Origin: Phycomyces blakesleeanus NRRL 1555(-)
Taxonomy: Eukaryota > Mucoromycota > Mucoromycetes > Mucorales > Phycomycetaceae
Direction: 5' to 3'
DNA: 64,000 bases
Assembly: GCF_001638985.1 (NCBI RefSeq)
Contig: NW_017265138.1
Coordinates: 620,001-684,000, forward strand
Positions 24,877-37,700 of the stretch are shown here, piece after piece. The notes under the pieces are model-generated. The model worked only from the letters and a program-made list of their open reading frames with translations. It did not search any database and was not told where the DNA came from. Position numbers and translations under genes: made by a program. How positions within the stretch are numbered: position 1 is the first letter of the stretch; each line of letters starts with the position of its first letter.

Positions 24877-27022
24877 ACTCTTTTGTAACTATCGAAAGCA
24901 ATATAAGTCTTATATCTGTTATTATTGAGTGTAGAAGAAATATGCATAGGTGTATCAAACTAAATTTTTGGATTGGAATTCTCAAAATATATATATATAT
25001 ATCGCAGCTTTTTATATATATTTTTATTTCTCCGTTATATAGTTAGTTTTCTCTTAGTTATTTAAAGTACCTACAAGTATTTACATGGATTCTTTTTCAA
25101 AATAGCACGATTTCTTGAATAGAGATAATTTATAAGTTAACTATCTCTGTAGAAAAAAAAACGAAGGATATTCCCTATTTTCTTTTATTTTCCTCTCTGT
25201 TTCCCATGAATAATTATGTATTTTTAATGTACAGCATATTATGATATCGGTCGATTTCATACGCTCGGGAAATGACCTTTGTGTTCCTAGTCATCTTTTG
25301 AAAACTTCAGCAAGTGCATAAGACAAACATATCGCTACTCTGAAACATCGGATTTAATATCCTATGGTCTTCTAAGATAATTTAATTATAAATTATTGTA
25401 AATGTACTAATCTAAATTGCTTGAAAAATATGCTTTTTGTTGTTGTTCGTGTATCGTTTGCGGAATATAAGTATTGCTTATGCCTTGGGTTGCTATACAC
25501 CCTTCACTGATCGCGGCATAGTAGTACGATTCCTGGTAGGCCTAGCTGTTTTATTCGATTCGGAAGTACTCTGAGCCCAAGAAAGGATGTTCCAGATGGT
25601 CGTTATGTGAAACGAAGTCTGACAAGCTCCAGAATAATAACAATAAAATTAGAAACTTGTTAGACGCCCATTTCTAAACAACGGACAGTTGGAAAAATTA
25701 TTTAGGAAAAGTACTAATTTCAAGCCAGGATATCTTTGCAAATATCCAGCCAAAAAAAAGCTACTTAAATCATCCAGTCCTAGCAATATCTAGTAGCAAT
25801 TTACTTAAAAAGTCATCCACATTATGTATTCTAAAGCTTCATATTTTCTTTTCCGGGATCAATTACAAATTTATGACAATACATAGAAAGATTTTAAATT
25901 ATCTTAGTAAAGCATATCATATTAACTCAATTCAATTTTGGTTGATTTGTGGTATACTTGCTGTCTATAATGATACACTCGTATTACTATCAACGCCGAA
26001 ACCTTTATAAGGGCATACGATTTACTACAAACTATGTACTTCTATTTACGACACTAGGAAAAATAGGGCGGTAAATCGAAAATTTAGCTTAACTTTCGAC
26101 CTAGAATAGTAAATCAACTGGTAGAATGGAAGTTGAGGCATGAAAAGGGGAATATAGTATATGGCTAGAAATACACCCTAGAACCACCTTTAAATCTCAA
26201 AAAAAAGGAAGTTTCCAAAGATTTTCTTATTAAAGTTGGTTTTTATTTGATTTTTATAACAGTGTATTAGGACCTCAGTAAAGCTAAAAAATATATAATA
26301 TAATATAAACCAACTGGCTCACCTAAAACAAAAGGATAAACTGAAAAGAATTTCAAACTTTGGTAAGATATATAAAAGAAAGATATTTTAGTACTTTGAA
26401 CGGTTTAATCTATAGATGCTCACGGACTGAATTCCTGAAGGACAGTATGTCCTCCTATCACTTTTTTGGCATTCACTCCGTTAGCACTTTATATAATCCC
26501 AATCCCAAAAAAATGTCACAAGCTGCAACTTTTATTGAATTAACGAACAAGGATCTGTAAAATTCGATATTTTGGTATATCAGTACTAATAATCCAAGCG
26601 TTATTACTGAACTGGTAGCTAAACAAGTAAATCATTATATTAAGGCTGTTATTTTGGTAAAGAATAATGTAAAAGAGCAACACACTTAATTCATTTTGTT
26701 GGAGATCCACCATATAATTTGTACACTATAATATATGGATACAACCTCAACTTCAACTTATGTTTTGGAATAGAATCAGTTTAAATTTTACAACATACAC
26801 ATGAGGGTCTTTTTATTATATTTGCGCGGACACAAACTTCTGGGATATAATAAAAAAAATGTGATAAATAGACTGTATTTTGGGGATTATTTTGGTGACT
26901 TTTTGAAGTTTTAAAAAGAAATACAAGGAAAACAGATAAATAATTATAATGGCAAGAAATAACTTTTATGCGAAATGTCAATGGGAAAAATAATATATGA
27001 TTATGTCCTTTTGACGTTTAAT
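24877..27022. other. 2.1-kb AT-rich intergenic region, no supported gene
   Basis: Lies between the presenilin stop and the OPI3 stop (convergent). Only short ORFs under about 70 codons with biased, low-complexity translations are present. It may hold very old transposon remains, but I could not match any motif. Confidence 0.5.
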
Positions 27023-28013
27023 TTACTGTTTTTTGTCTTTGTTAGCATAGATCATAGTGGTGAAAGGTCTAAGACAGTTTTTAAAAGATAAGTTAGTAAA
27101 TCAATATTATAAATATTAAGTATTAATTATTAGACCTACCCTTCAAACTCAAGAGCAACAAGGTAAACAACATAGACCAAAAGAGTCAAAATGATACCGG
27201 CAGGGCTGGCATGCCTATCAAAATACAAAATCACATAAGTGTCACATTATTACGCTTTAAAAATAGGTTTATATCATACCATAATGCGGTGGCCAAGAAG
27301 TTAAGAGTAGAGCCGACATACATAGGGTTCTCACAGACATTGAATGGGAATCCAGTGACACGCTCGCTCATAAGAATACCAAAGTAATCACCTATTTGTC
27401 GTACATGTAAGTAAATATGTCCTGAGTTAATGACCCACTTTCCTTCTTTTTTTTCTATTCCCTCAAATACATATATTCACCCAACCAATTACTTACCGAG
27501 ATAGGTTCCAGTAACACCGAGAGCCCACATAGAAGTAACGACAAGGATACTACCGACTGTGAAAAATACAACAGCAAATCCCTGAGCCAAAGTGGTCTCG
27601 AGAATAGGGTGAGTGGGCTGGCTTGCGAGAGCTGTGTTATAACTATATATGCACAAATATTTACAGCAAAGTGGTATTTTTGTTAGGCTTAATTTTTGGA
27701 CTATGATTTCTGTAGCAAATGAAACCTACACATAATCTCGGATGATACCGAGCGAAAAGATAGTTACTGCGAGTGCGTAACAGCCATAATAAGGGTTCCC
27801 TCCAGCAAGCTTTGTCAATACGCGTTTGTGATATTCTAAAGACAATCAATGGATATAAAAACATACGTTTATTACTTTAAAAACGCGCATAAACATTTTC
27901 TTGGGGTAATTCTTACCTGCTCTGGCGACAGTATTCCAGAAAATTGGGTTAAAGAAGATGGTTGCAATCGAAAGATAAAGACTGGGCTGGGTGAGATCAA
28001 TGAGTTTATCCAT
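27023..28013 (-). CDS. OPI3: phosphatidyl-N-methylethanolamine N-methyltransferase (Opi3/PEMT)
   Basis: Starts at 28013 with [15 protein letters not shown] and [11 protein letters not shown], as in the short PEMT class. Introns split it into about six exons, the last giving [14 protein letters not shown] then TAA at 27025-27023. Conserved blocks are [39 protein letters not shown] and [20 protein letters not shown], the phospholipid methyltransferase core with its SAM-binding region. Four hydrophobic helices are expected in the ER membrane. The enzyme carries out the last methylations from phosphatidylethanolamine to phosphatidylcholine. Confidence 0.9.
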
Positions 28014-28714
28014 AGTAAAAAAAAATGTATATGAGAGAAAGAGATAAATGTAATAAGATCAAGCCCAAAAATGCTCTTCACCCCAAGAAAGATGTTTTGC
28101 GGCGTCTGAAACCCGAATCTAGACATGTGATTGTTGAACATGCTTAAATATTCATTAATTTTGAAACCTTAACATTTCCAGTGAAACAAATTTATCTATA
28201 GATAAATCATATTGTATTGTAGTGTGTCTGTTATAATTCGATAATAGATTGGCTATTATAACGATAGAGACAGTTCTTTACAGGAATTGAAGGTGCTCGT
28301 ACAAAATTTAATTAAGAACGTGTACTACAAAGCATCTTTATCCAGACAGGTTTACTATGCTGGTCGGACTAGAGTTTAATAGCCATCGAGCCACCCCACT
28401 CACACTTCCCCCATTTTTGCATTGGAATAAAATTGGCGGGCTCTTTGATATAATTGAATTGTTACTCATCCAAATGGTAATTTAAGCTATAATCGTGATG
28501 CAATACGCTCCGTTTGGATTTGATCATTCGATGCTATAAACATGGCTGGAAACTTCAATGAGGTAAAAGAATGGATATGGGAATGGAAATAAAGCAAAAT
28601 ATGGAAATAAAGCAAAGTAAAGTAAAATAATTAAAGCATATAAGCAGATCAATGTCAGGATACAAATATCCTTTCTACAAAATAAGATTTCGGGTCGGAG
28701 AAACCCATAAAGAA
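28014..28714. promoter_or_regulatory. upstream region of OPI3 and 3' flank of the Ste50-like gene
   Basis: A 701-bp spacer between two minus-strand genes. It contains a C-rich patch at about 28390-28415 beside an inverted CCAAT (GCATTGG at about 28420). No inositol-choline element was recognised by eye. Confidence 0.4.
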
Positions 28715-30967
28715 TCACATATTCTTGTCATCCTCCATCATAATTGAGTAGATAGCACTAGCTACCCCACTGTCTAGTCCAAGTTCACTGAGTAGGCTAT
28801 CCGTCGATTTAGCATTGATCGTCCCACCTCTTTTGGATATTGAGGGAGTGAGTGTCATGGATGACCCAATACTACCCGGGATTGATGAAGGTGTAGGTGT
28901 AGATATAGAAGACGACATGACAGGAACAACCATCTCATAGCCCACTCGTCCAGTAGTGATGGCTGTTTTTGGGTTATCACCCGTACGCTTCTCATTGGAT
29001 TTCCAGCCATAGTTTGCATACGAGCCTTGTTGTGGATTCAATGAGCTCCCAAGCCGCTCATTATGTTCTTTTGATGCGGTAGTCGCGTCATCAAGAGGAT
29101 GTGTATTTTCTCGCAAATAAGGTGTCTGGGCTGGTTTTGGGGCCGGCCTTGGTGAGACAAACGAGCTCGCTATGTGATGGGGTTGTCGTGAAGGATAAGA
29201 GCTACTGAGATTTTCTGATTTGTTATTGTTGGCATTATTGGTCATCTCTGCCGTAGGAAAAAATACTTTGTTGTCCTTTACATGCTTTAATACAAATACT
29301 GGATTTTGTTTGGCTTCTTTGAACTTTTGTGATATTCTGAGTGGCCTTTCATCATAGCCAAGAGCACGTTCTGTATATAGTCTTAGTTATCTTGATTTCA
29401 AAATAAGACCCTGTCGTATATACCTTGAAGGTTATCATGAGGCCCATATTGAATCCATAATGCGTATTGTTGCCAATCGTCAGCTACATTATACTTTTTA
29501 AGAGCAGAGGTGATGACTTTTGAACATGGATCATCAAGAAGTAATCGCACATTTTTCGAGGATTCCATTTCGACTTTTGAGCTATTATTGGATATCTTTT
29601 CACCATAGACTTTGATTGCTCCTCCATCATTAATGGTGACACTTGGAGTAAGTTTAGCCTGCATTTAAAGGTAAGAAATTTGGCTTTTCTTTAGAATTAG
29701 TATCATTTACATCGTCTGTGGCCTTTGTGCCATCGGAGCAATAGGGGGTTGTTTGGAAATAGTCTCCCGAATGTACTTGATAATGGGACGTTGGTGGAGT
29801 AAGCATATGTAATGGCTTTGGCTGTGAGCTATTGGCGGCTGTAAGACTACTAGAGCTATTATTTGTACCCGTATTGTTGGAGCTACTAATCAAATAGGCA
29901 TGTCCCTTTTGGACTGGTGGAGTTGAAGGTGATTTCTCAGCTTCATACATCGACCCGGCCTTTGGGTGAAATGAGTTTAGTAGCACATTCAGTCACAGAT
30001 TAAAACTTACCTTCTTCTCCTTTCCCATTCTCAACACGTGCGTCATATCGTCCTTAAGTCGATACATATCACTATTCAGCCTATAGAGATCCTCTGCTAG
30101 TCGCTTGATATGGGCATCTGAGCACCGAGAAATTATTAAAGATATAAGCCTACATATTCTTTTTTCTTCTTCTTATTTTAAGCAGCTTGCCTGACCTCTC
30201 TCTTGAAAAGCAGCCTCTATCTTACGATAATCGGCCAATCCATTTTGTCCAAGCCAATCCTTTAAATAAAAAGTGAACATATATGTGCAATTATATGAAT
30301 ACATATTCGGTCGATATTATTTCTGCTTTTTTTTTGAAGAAAAAAATGGGTCTTACGTTTTCGTACAAGACACCTAAAATTCCAATGTTAGCATCTATTT
30401 TTTTTGATGTGCATAGAAATGACTTACTTGGTGGAACATAATCCCATTCATTTACTGGTATGCGGTAATGCGACTTGAGATGGTAAATGTTTTTAAGCAT
30501 ATCAATGCGCTGTCCCAGTGAATGTACAGAGAGATCCTTGAGAGATTCGTGGTCGAGATTGACTAGTACATCGCCCGTAATTCCTTGCTCTGGTTGTTTT
30601 AATTCGATATTAGACACCTTGCTCTTCCATCGTCGTTGTAGGTCTCACCTCTGAAGCTCTTCTCATAAACGGAGTACCCAATTGAGGCCATCCATTTGTT
30701 AACTTTTATTTCATCCCAGAGTAGCACATTCTCCATACTTGCTACTACTCGTCTACAAGAATGAGCTTGAGCGTCAAGGGAAGTGTCTGTCTGACCGAAC
30801 AGAGTTTGAAACGCAGATACGTAGTGACTGTCCACATCGAGCCGATTCACCAGAACATCTTTAGGGTGCTTCTCTAGGCTATCTCCTGGAATACAAACTG
30901 AACGTGAAGTAAGATATAACGGCCACTTTGCCATATCGAGCCATTTTCCTTGTGCTGGCTTTTTCAT
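28715..30967 (-). CDS. STE50: Ste50-like adaptor with SAM and Ras-association domains
   Basis: The chosen start is ATG 30967 (MKKPAQGKWLDMAKWPLYL), because the exon upstream would run into a stop after splicing and so looks like 5' UTR. A SAM domain spans about 30720-30460 (VNKWMASIGYSVYEKSFR, spliced to EQGITGDVLVNLDHESLKDL, then GQRIDMLKNIYHLKSHY). A short coiled segment follows (RLAEDLYRLNSDMYRLKDD, about 30100). After a Ser/Thr/Asn-rich linker comes an RA domain (about 29580-29260: NVRLLLDDPCSKVITSALKK, then NPVFVLKHVKDNKVFF). A disordered tail ends DDKNM. In yeast Ste50 links Cdc42 to the MAPKKK Ste11 in mating, filamentation and osmotic signalling; that role is inferred. The N-terminal extension before the SAM domain is unusual and unidentified. 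Confidence 0.75.
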
Positions 30968-31274
30968 TGCTTTATGTCTAGTTTTGATAATGTTAGTTGC
31001 ACCAAAAGAAGTACCTTACAGTAACCTCAATAAGAGAACAGATCGTCATTGTGTATTGAGACCGCTCAGGTTTAGCTAGAATTGATAGGGTTATTTCACT
31101 ATGGACATCAGTTGTACTAAGGAGACTAATGACATGGGTGATTTAGTACCGAGTATATGCTCTGCACGAGACAGACGTAACAGATATATATATACCGTCA
31201 AAAGGGGTACGTCTATATTAGAATATAGACAGCTATCTCTTTCTCTTTCTCTTATTCTATACACAATAATTAAA
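30968..31274. promoter_or_regulatory. shared upstream region of the Ste50-like and thioesterase genes
   Basis: Divergent spacer of 307 bp. On the minus side a probable 5' UTR intron (donor GTAAGG near 31016, acceptor near 30978) precedes the Ste50-like start. On the plus side a pyrimidine-rich tract (TCTTTCTCTTTCTC, about 31236-31252) lies just before the thioesterase ATG. Confidence 0.5.
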
Positions 31275-31863
31275 ATGTCTTACAAACTTTATGCAGACGA
31301 AGAATATTCCGATACGCGCTCAGTGCTTGCTTATCTTACAGATCCAAAACTTGCTCACTGGAGCAAGTCTATCATAGACAATATCGACTGGTTTTGCATA
31401 AAACCCAACACTTTCATGTGTCAGTTTAATCCGGATCGTGATAACTGCCAAAGGTAATTTTCCGCTATACTTCTATAGATACACACTAGTCTATATACTC
31501 ATGTCAAATAGCTTCCTTACAGAGCATGGAGGTCATGTTGGGTCATTAATGGATATTTGCAGTTCTATAGCGGTTACTACAGCAACTGGTAAGTCTGATT
31601 TGATCAATACTTTACACTTTAGTATTAACAGACTAGCCCTAGATGGACGAGCGTGGGATAGACATGGCATGACGACACATTTGTCAACTCAGTTCTACAA
31701 GCCTTTGGTGATTAACACACCCGTAGTAATGACTTCCAAGATCATCACAATTAGCGAAACTTCTGCAATAGTAGAAACTCGCATTTATAATTTAGATGAT
31801 CCCGATTCACAGTATGCATTCGGGATTCACAAACATGTATACATTAGAAACCCCAAATTGTAA
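31275..31863 (+). CDS. hotdog-fold acyl-CoA thioesterase (ACOT13/4HBT type)
   Basis: Two exons, 31275-31453 and 31512-31863, give 176 residues. The ATG at 31275 (MSYKLYADEEYS) is preferred over an in-frame upstream ATG at 31101 because the extra stretch reads as low-complexity, pyrimidine-rich leader. The hotdog core is FLTEHGGHVGSLMDICSSIA (catalytic HGG motif and the long helix), then HLSTQFYKPLVINTPVVM and a final strand region. Such enzymes hydrolyse acyl-CoA to free acid and CoA, in mitochondria or cytosol. An apparent GTAAGT inside exon 2 is not spliced because splicing it to the nearby acceptors would create a stop. Confidence 0.8.
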
Positions 31864-32007
31864 ATTATTCTCAGTGTTAAGTTTTGTATATGATCAAAAC
31901 AAGAGGCCTGAAAACTCTAAAAAGGCAAATAATAAATAGCTGCCCGTTTTTATTAATTGTAAGCCAACAAATGAGATAGGTCAATGGGAATGGCTATTTA
32001 CAAATGG

Positions 32008-32385
32008 TTAATAACTTGAATGCTTGATAAGTTTGCACTTACAGCAGCCTGTCTCTGCGCCTGTGGGATAACGCCGAAGTTTCTTCTCAAAAGCTGGTGG
32101 TGGTGGCAATTCCCTTTGTGAATGGAAAGTCCATCGACCCGCTTCGGTCAATGGGGGCTCTGGGATCTCTATATCCAAGCTGTGAAAGCTTGACTGGACA
32201 GGAATAGTCGACATGCGTACATGGGGCGAGTTCATGGAATGGGACATTGATGGTGAAGATGGGGCTCCATTTCGTACTGGAGGTGGTGGTGCAGGTATTG
32301 TGCGTCTCGATTGGTCTGCTGAGGAGGAAGGACGTGGTGGTGGGGGTGGTGCACGGCCACGGTTTGTAGAGTGTGGGGAGTCCAT
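32008..32385 (-). CDS. short verprolin/WIP-like proline-rich protein
   Basis: A 125-aa ORF read without splicing. It has proline runs at the start (RGRAPPPPPRPSSS) and middle (APPPPVRNG) that could bind profilin or SH3 domains. The C-terminal part holds GRWTFHSQRELPPPPAF followed by KKLRRYPTG, which matches the WASP-binding region at the end of verprolin/WIP proteins (aromatic-F-H then LPPP, then YP-G). A GTAAGT after TGC could be a donor joining a short last exon near 31940 with a stop, so the true C-terminus is uncertain. The N-terminal WH2 actin-binding motif (KLKK) of full verprolins is absent. It would act in WASP/Arp2/3 actin patches. Confidence 0.6.
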   Translation of the reverse strand: MDSPHSTNRGRAPPPPPRPSSSADQSRRTIPAPPPPVRNGAPSSPSMSHSMNSPHVRMSTIPVQSSFHSLDIEIPEPPLTEAGRWTFHSQRELPPPPAFEKKLRRYPTGAETGCCKCKLIKHSSY

Positions 32386-32999
32386 TGTTAAAGCAGAAGA
32401 AAAAATTAGCTTTGTTGGACAAAATGCACAATTAGATTTAAGGCTGCGCCAAATTATACTACAAACTGGAAATGAATAGCAAGTGTAGATTGCAAACTTG
32501 ATAGTTATTCATCGTGACAGGAGTACTCTTTAGGGTTTTTGAATAACTACACATATACAAATTTAGCTCCTTTCCTTTTACTAAAATAATACTTTAATGA
32601 AACTTTAATTTTTATTAGTGAATGAGCAATACTATAACTAGAGTTCAATTGTGCTTATTTGAATAAATAAACATTGTACTTGGTGAGAGAGAAAAAAAGT
32701 TAATATTAAAGTATAAGGTACATTATAGTCCTGCAGTATAATAGGTGTACTATATATATATACTTTATTTTACTATATTAACTTATCTGATTTTTTCTTG
32801 ACTTTTTGGCATCTCAAATATATACTGAATCAATGGATCTTCGTTTGTTTCAATTGTATAATGGTGCTCAGCAAAACTTCCTGACTATTTTATCATCAAC
32901 ATGGTAAGTCTCTAAAATGTGCCCTGTAGGCTATATTCGACTTTTTATCAATAATAGACTTTTTGATGAGCATTTGATAAATATTTTTGTGTATATGAT
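32386..32999. other. AT-rich intergenic region
   Basis: Promoter side of the verprolin-like gene followed by AT-rich sequence. No gene supported. Confidence 0.5.
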
Positions 33000-34086
33000 A
33001 CCAAAGTCTTATTTTTGACTGATTAGGGGTTTTCCCGCCTTTTACAATAAGTGCACCAATTATGAACAGAACTGACCAATGGAACTGGTGTACTCAGGGT
33101 ATCATTTTTTAAGGTCTCTGTCAAGAGACTTATTTATGCCTCCACAAGACCAATTTCGGATAACCCTTCTAATGAGATTCTGGCCAGAAACCAAATAGCA
33201 ATGGTTGTATACAAAAAATAAGACAGAGGATATCATCAATTAAATCAAGAGATCTCAAAGTCGTAGACAGATCCATTTGGGAGTTAAAGTTTCTTTTTAA
33301 ATGTAACAAAATGGAATACTTATACTTTATTTGCTATGTGTGCTGTTATAAATCTTTTCTAGTTCGAAGCTCACAATGACCCAGCAAATAAAATAATATA
33401 TTTTTAAGAACTGAAAAGAGCTTTTAGGTTATGAGAAAGCTTATTATCAATAGTGTTCTTCATAATGCATAATTTACCTCCACTTCAGAGAAAACAAACT
33501 TACCCTTGACAGCTGTACATACCAATTCAAATATTGAGATAGACTAGCACAGCCTTAACAAAGAAGCGTAAAGAACGTTTACCAATTCTTGATGATACAT
33601 ACACCATATTGAGATAGTTATGGGATGGCTTAGAGTTGTGAGAGAGAAGGGGGAGTTGATACACTAAAAGCACCAATTAAAAGCCTTAGAATTTCTGGCT
33701 ATATACAATTGTTGAAAAGAAGGCCTCTTCCACTCTTAACTACATATATGAAAGATATGACAGGGAGTTTATTTCTCAAAAATAAAACACCCCTTGTCAT
33801 AAGGAAAAGACTAGTTGATGGTTGGGAGAAAATCAATAGCATGACAATAACAGTACGGCTATCAAATACTGTATTCTAGATTTTAGTCCTATTGAAAATA
33901 TTTGAGCTTATATGTGTTGCATGGCAAGTGCAAAAGTACCAGGTTCAATAGCTCTTAAGGAGTTGGGCATAGCCATTCCTGAAGAATAAAAAAATGCGCT
34001 TTGAAGTGTTTTAGGCCCATTTTATGTCAATGTCAGATCCTATAGCTTATATAAAGAGACCACGTGGTGATGTTTCCAAATATTAA
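33000..34086 (+). pseudogene. decayed Tc1/mariner transposase
   Basis: Fragments of a DDE transposase in several frames with many stops. The clearest is at 33879-33914, LDFSPIENI-stop-AYM, which is the Tc1/mariner PDLNPIENxW signature with the Trp codon turned into TGA. The C-terminal end reads AYIKRPRGDVSKY then TAA at 34084-34086, matching the family's IKAKGGxTKY ending, but in another frame. A weaker HTH-like stretch lies near 33110-33200. No terminal inverted repeats were found by eye. It is inactive and old. Confidence 0.55.
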
Positions 34087-34707
34087 GATTTTAATTAATA
34101 TTAATTCGTTTGATTTTTAGAGGCTATAGATTACTATCTCAGTGCTTTCAAAGGTGTTTTCTTTTCTTGAAGTAAAATTAGACAAATAATGAAGAAAATG
34201 TTAAAAATGATATTGATTTACTTGGTAGACAAATCCTCCCATGAGATTTCAGAAGATACTCTAGAAACTAACACCTATTTGTCTCACCTTCTCTTCTCTT
34301 CCCCAACAAAATAATAATAATCCAAAAGCGTTTCAATCTTAAGTAAAAACCGTAATGACAGGTCTTACTGAAACTCCATCTATACCAATTGACATAATTC
34401 TCTTGTACACATATGTCTTTCTATGTAGCCTAATAAAAAAAGAATCTTTTAGACTATATAAATGTGTGAAAATAAATAAATTAGGCTTATGCGTAATTAG
34501 ATATGTGCCTATTATCCTTTTCACCAATATTAATTCCCTGTTAATCGTTTGTCTTTGCCCTGGTCAAGTAAGACCAGGTGTGTGACTCTGATCCTGCACA
34601 AATCATTTAGCGGAGTCGTATTTCCTTCAAATTTTTTCTTATAAAGTTACCTGAATAGGGACTACCTGCCAAACCTCAAAGGTTGTCACCATTACTTGAT
34701 TAACATC
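34087..34707. promoter_or_regulatory. upstream region of the Trm3-like gene
   Basis: AT-rich sequence between the transposase relic and the ATG at 34708. Short ORFs here (e.g. about 34339-34585) have no family resemblance. Confidence 0.4.
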
Positions 34708-37700
34708 ATGGACTTTGCATCTGCGCCCCTTCAGGCACTGCTTATGCACAATGCTAGTTCAGATCAGCTTGCCATCTTCCTTAATCAGCTCGATTGCCAG
34801 TACCGTGAAACTGCTGATGAAAAAGACCGCTTCGGGACATTACAGATCCTCTTACCAACCCTCAAAGCTCATCTCACCCGTCTCCACAACCGTGAAAAGG
34901 AAGAGGAATGCTTGGATACTATTGTCAGCCCTTTAATGCTCTCGAGCTTCTCTCAGGATGCTGTTGTATCGACTGAAAGTGTACATTTACTCAGCAATGC
35001 TGTGGCGCATTTTATGGCCCGGTCTTTGCTTGAGTTGGGAGAAGAATCTAAAGAGGTATCCGATACCGAAGAAGACGAAGACTATAAGGATTCAAAACCC
35101 GAGGAAACATTTCAGGACGATACAACCGTCCACGGGAACACAAGCCGTCTCTTTGGACAATCTTCTCTTTTGATCTTACTCGGTCAATTGTTGCTAGCAA
35201 TTGAAAACGAACCTGATTTTGTCGATCTTCAGCCTTTAAAGTTTATCAACAAATGTGTCCAAGAAAATGCATTACATAATACATCTGATCCATTCACAAC
35301 AAAGACCAATTCTGAGTGGGATGATTTGAACACATATGTCCACTCTCACCAAAGAAAAATTGACTCTCGAGTTCGTTCATCCTCCCTTCACGACGAAGAA
35401 GACGACGAAGAGAGTACCGTTAGTGTTACTACACTTAATACAGTTTCAAGCGATAAAACTGGCCCAGGATCTCTTGACCTGGAATGTTGTTTGGATGTAA
35501 TTGGGCGTTTTGTTAGAAATCTCTATGAGAGTGATGATCTTCCTTTGCAAGACGCTAAACCAGAAGCGAGGATAACACTTTACCGCTGGATGGATTTAAT
35601 TATGGCAATTGCAGTTGCTATGTTACCCTGCACTGATCCTGCTGTTCGATTAAAACTTACCAATGAACTTGTACCGAACCTGCTTCGTTGGCAATACTAT
35701 GATATGAGTGCTCATGTGAATGAACAGGCCTTTCTAGAAAAGAGAAAGTACTGGTGTGAGGTAAATAGAATCTAGGCTTGGGCACATAATTTATATGTAC
35801 TCACACACTTACTTGGTGTCCACATAATTCGTACAATATTTTTCTTTCTTTTGAACAGCTGCTTTGGAAGCGAACACTAGAAATATATGGTCTACCAGCG
35901 ACCAATCTTTTGAGAGCGGAGAGCTATGGTCTTATTTCCAAATTTTTCGACTTTTACTTTGGATTGGATCATCAGTCAAATATTCCAGATGTATACTATG
36001 TCCACCTGGACTTGCGCTTCAACGAACAATTTTTTAAGATTCTTCAGGTAATATAAGGCTTATAACATCAGAGAAAAGAGTTCCTAATCCTATGAAAACA
36101 ATTGCTACCTTTATAGAGTGGCCTTCGAAGTAACGACTCAACCGCACGCAAATATGCCTCATATATCTTGAAGAGAATAATTGACTTTACTTCAAAGCAC
36201 TCCAAAACTCTGAGTAATTCGCCAAACCAGCCATGGACAAAGTATTTCCAATGGTCAACAGAAAAGGCAGACACTTACTCCGAGCTATGGGATGACTGGT
36301 TCCTTCTGTATGATATTATGCATGAATCAGTTACCCATCTCGTTGATCCCGTTCTTCCTCGTTTCGAGATGCTCCTAAATGATACCGATTCTAGCCTCGA
36401 TGCTACTTGGTGGATTCTTCTGCTTTATCGTGGTTTCCAAAACGAGACTTTGTCTGTAAAAAAGAATATCCTTGAATATATCTTCAAGTTGCAGAACCCC
36501 AAGTCACTAAATATGCTGGGCGTGCAACATGATTTCATCTTTGGTGCGCTTTTGAAGACTGTGGATGTTTCTTCACTATATGGTGTACCTACTCAAGGTG
36601 CACTTGTTAGTCCTTTTGGAGAGTCATTCCGTACTTTTTTGGTTAACCTCATTCGTTCATTTGAAAACGAAGACGACAAGGTAATATTACAGCGGTAATA
36701 CTGGAAAATATGCTAATAATCAGTTTTATTTATTTAGATCAAATTCTTGCGCCAATTGATTCATCATGTAGCGCATGTCAGTGGCAGTCATATTCTTATT
36801 CTGTATATTATTGAAGCACTTACTGAGATCGATCCTGTATACTCTTGGGGGTCTGAAGAACTTAAAGCTTTGCGTTATTTGGTCGATAGACATAGAAACT
36901 TCCAGTATGTACAGACATTGATTAGGAATTTTATTTTGCATTCGATTAACCACTTGTTTTTATATACACAAAAAAACAGGATCGTAAAGACAAAACTCTA
37001 TTTACGCAAACTATGCATCAATATCCTGGCCAAGATATCCGATCCTAATGTGCTCACATTCTCGGATGTTGCAAAGTAAGTTTGATGCTGCTGGATGTGA
37101 AAGAAAGCTTACCCAGTGATTTGTTTCTACCTTAGGACTGTGTCTTCACTTATTACCGATATCCCTATTGATCCAAAGTCTGTTGAATACATTACTATAT
37201 ATAAATGGTTAGGAAAACACAACTCTAATAATAAGGTAATATAGCTTCTTGCAGGAGAAGGCAACGTTAATTGAAATATATATACTGACAAAAATATTTA
37301 TTTTAGAGTGTTATGGATAATCTTAAAGAACGCACCGATGCTTACGTTAGAGATCCAATGTCTGAAGGTACTATGCTCATACTAACTTAATTTAATGTGT
37401 AATTTTTACTAACCTTTCTACACCAGAAATTCCTGTGACAGTATTGCGCACACAGACTAATGTATTAGCAAGGATGTCAATCTTTGTTGCAACTGACAAT
37501 GACGGAAACTTTAAACCAGAGAATGTTACACAGCTACTGGAGTCATTGACTGATAAGCTAACTGGACCCCCAAGGTGAGATATACAATCGAAGTAATAAT
37601 GATTTGTAGCTAATATGTTTAATTAACAGTTCTATTTCCGCCTTCAACCGTCATCTTGTATTATTGGACGCGGTTTGGGATATGTTTGATGTGTGCTTTG

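Noticed and set aside
31101..31274. Upstream in-frame ATG of the thioesterase gene
   Set aside because: The added residues are low-complexity (Ser-Leu repeats from a pyrimidine tract) and look like leader sequence.
31590..31630. Extra intron in the thioesterase exon 2 (GTAAGT...TTTAG)
   Set aside because: Removing it with either nearby acceptor creates an in-frame stop, whereas the unspliced frame is open to the end.
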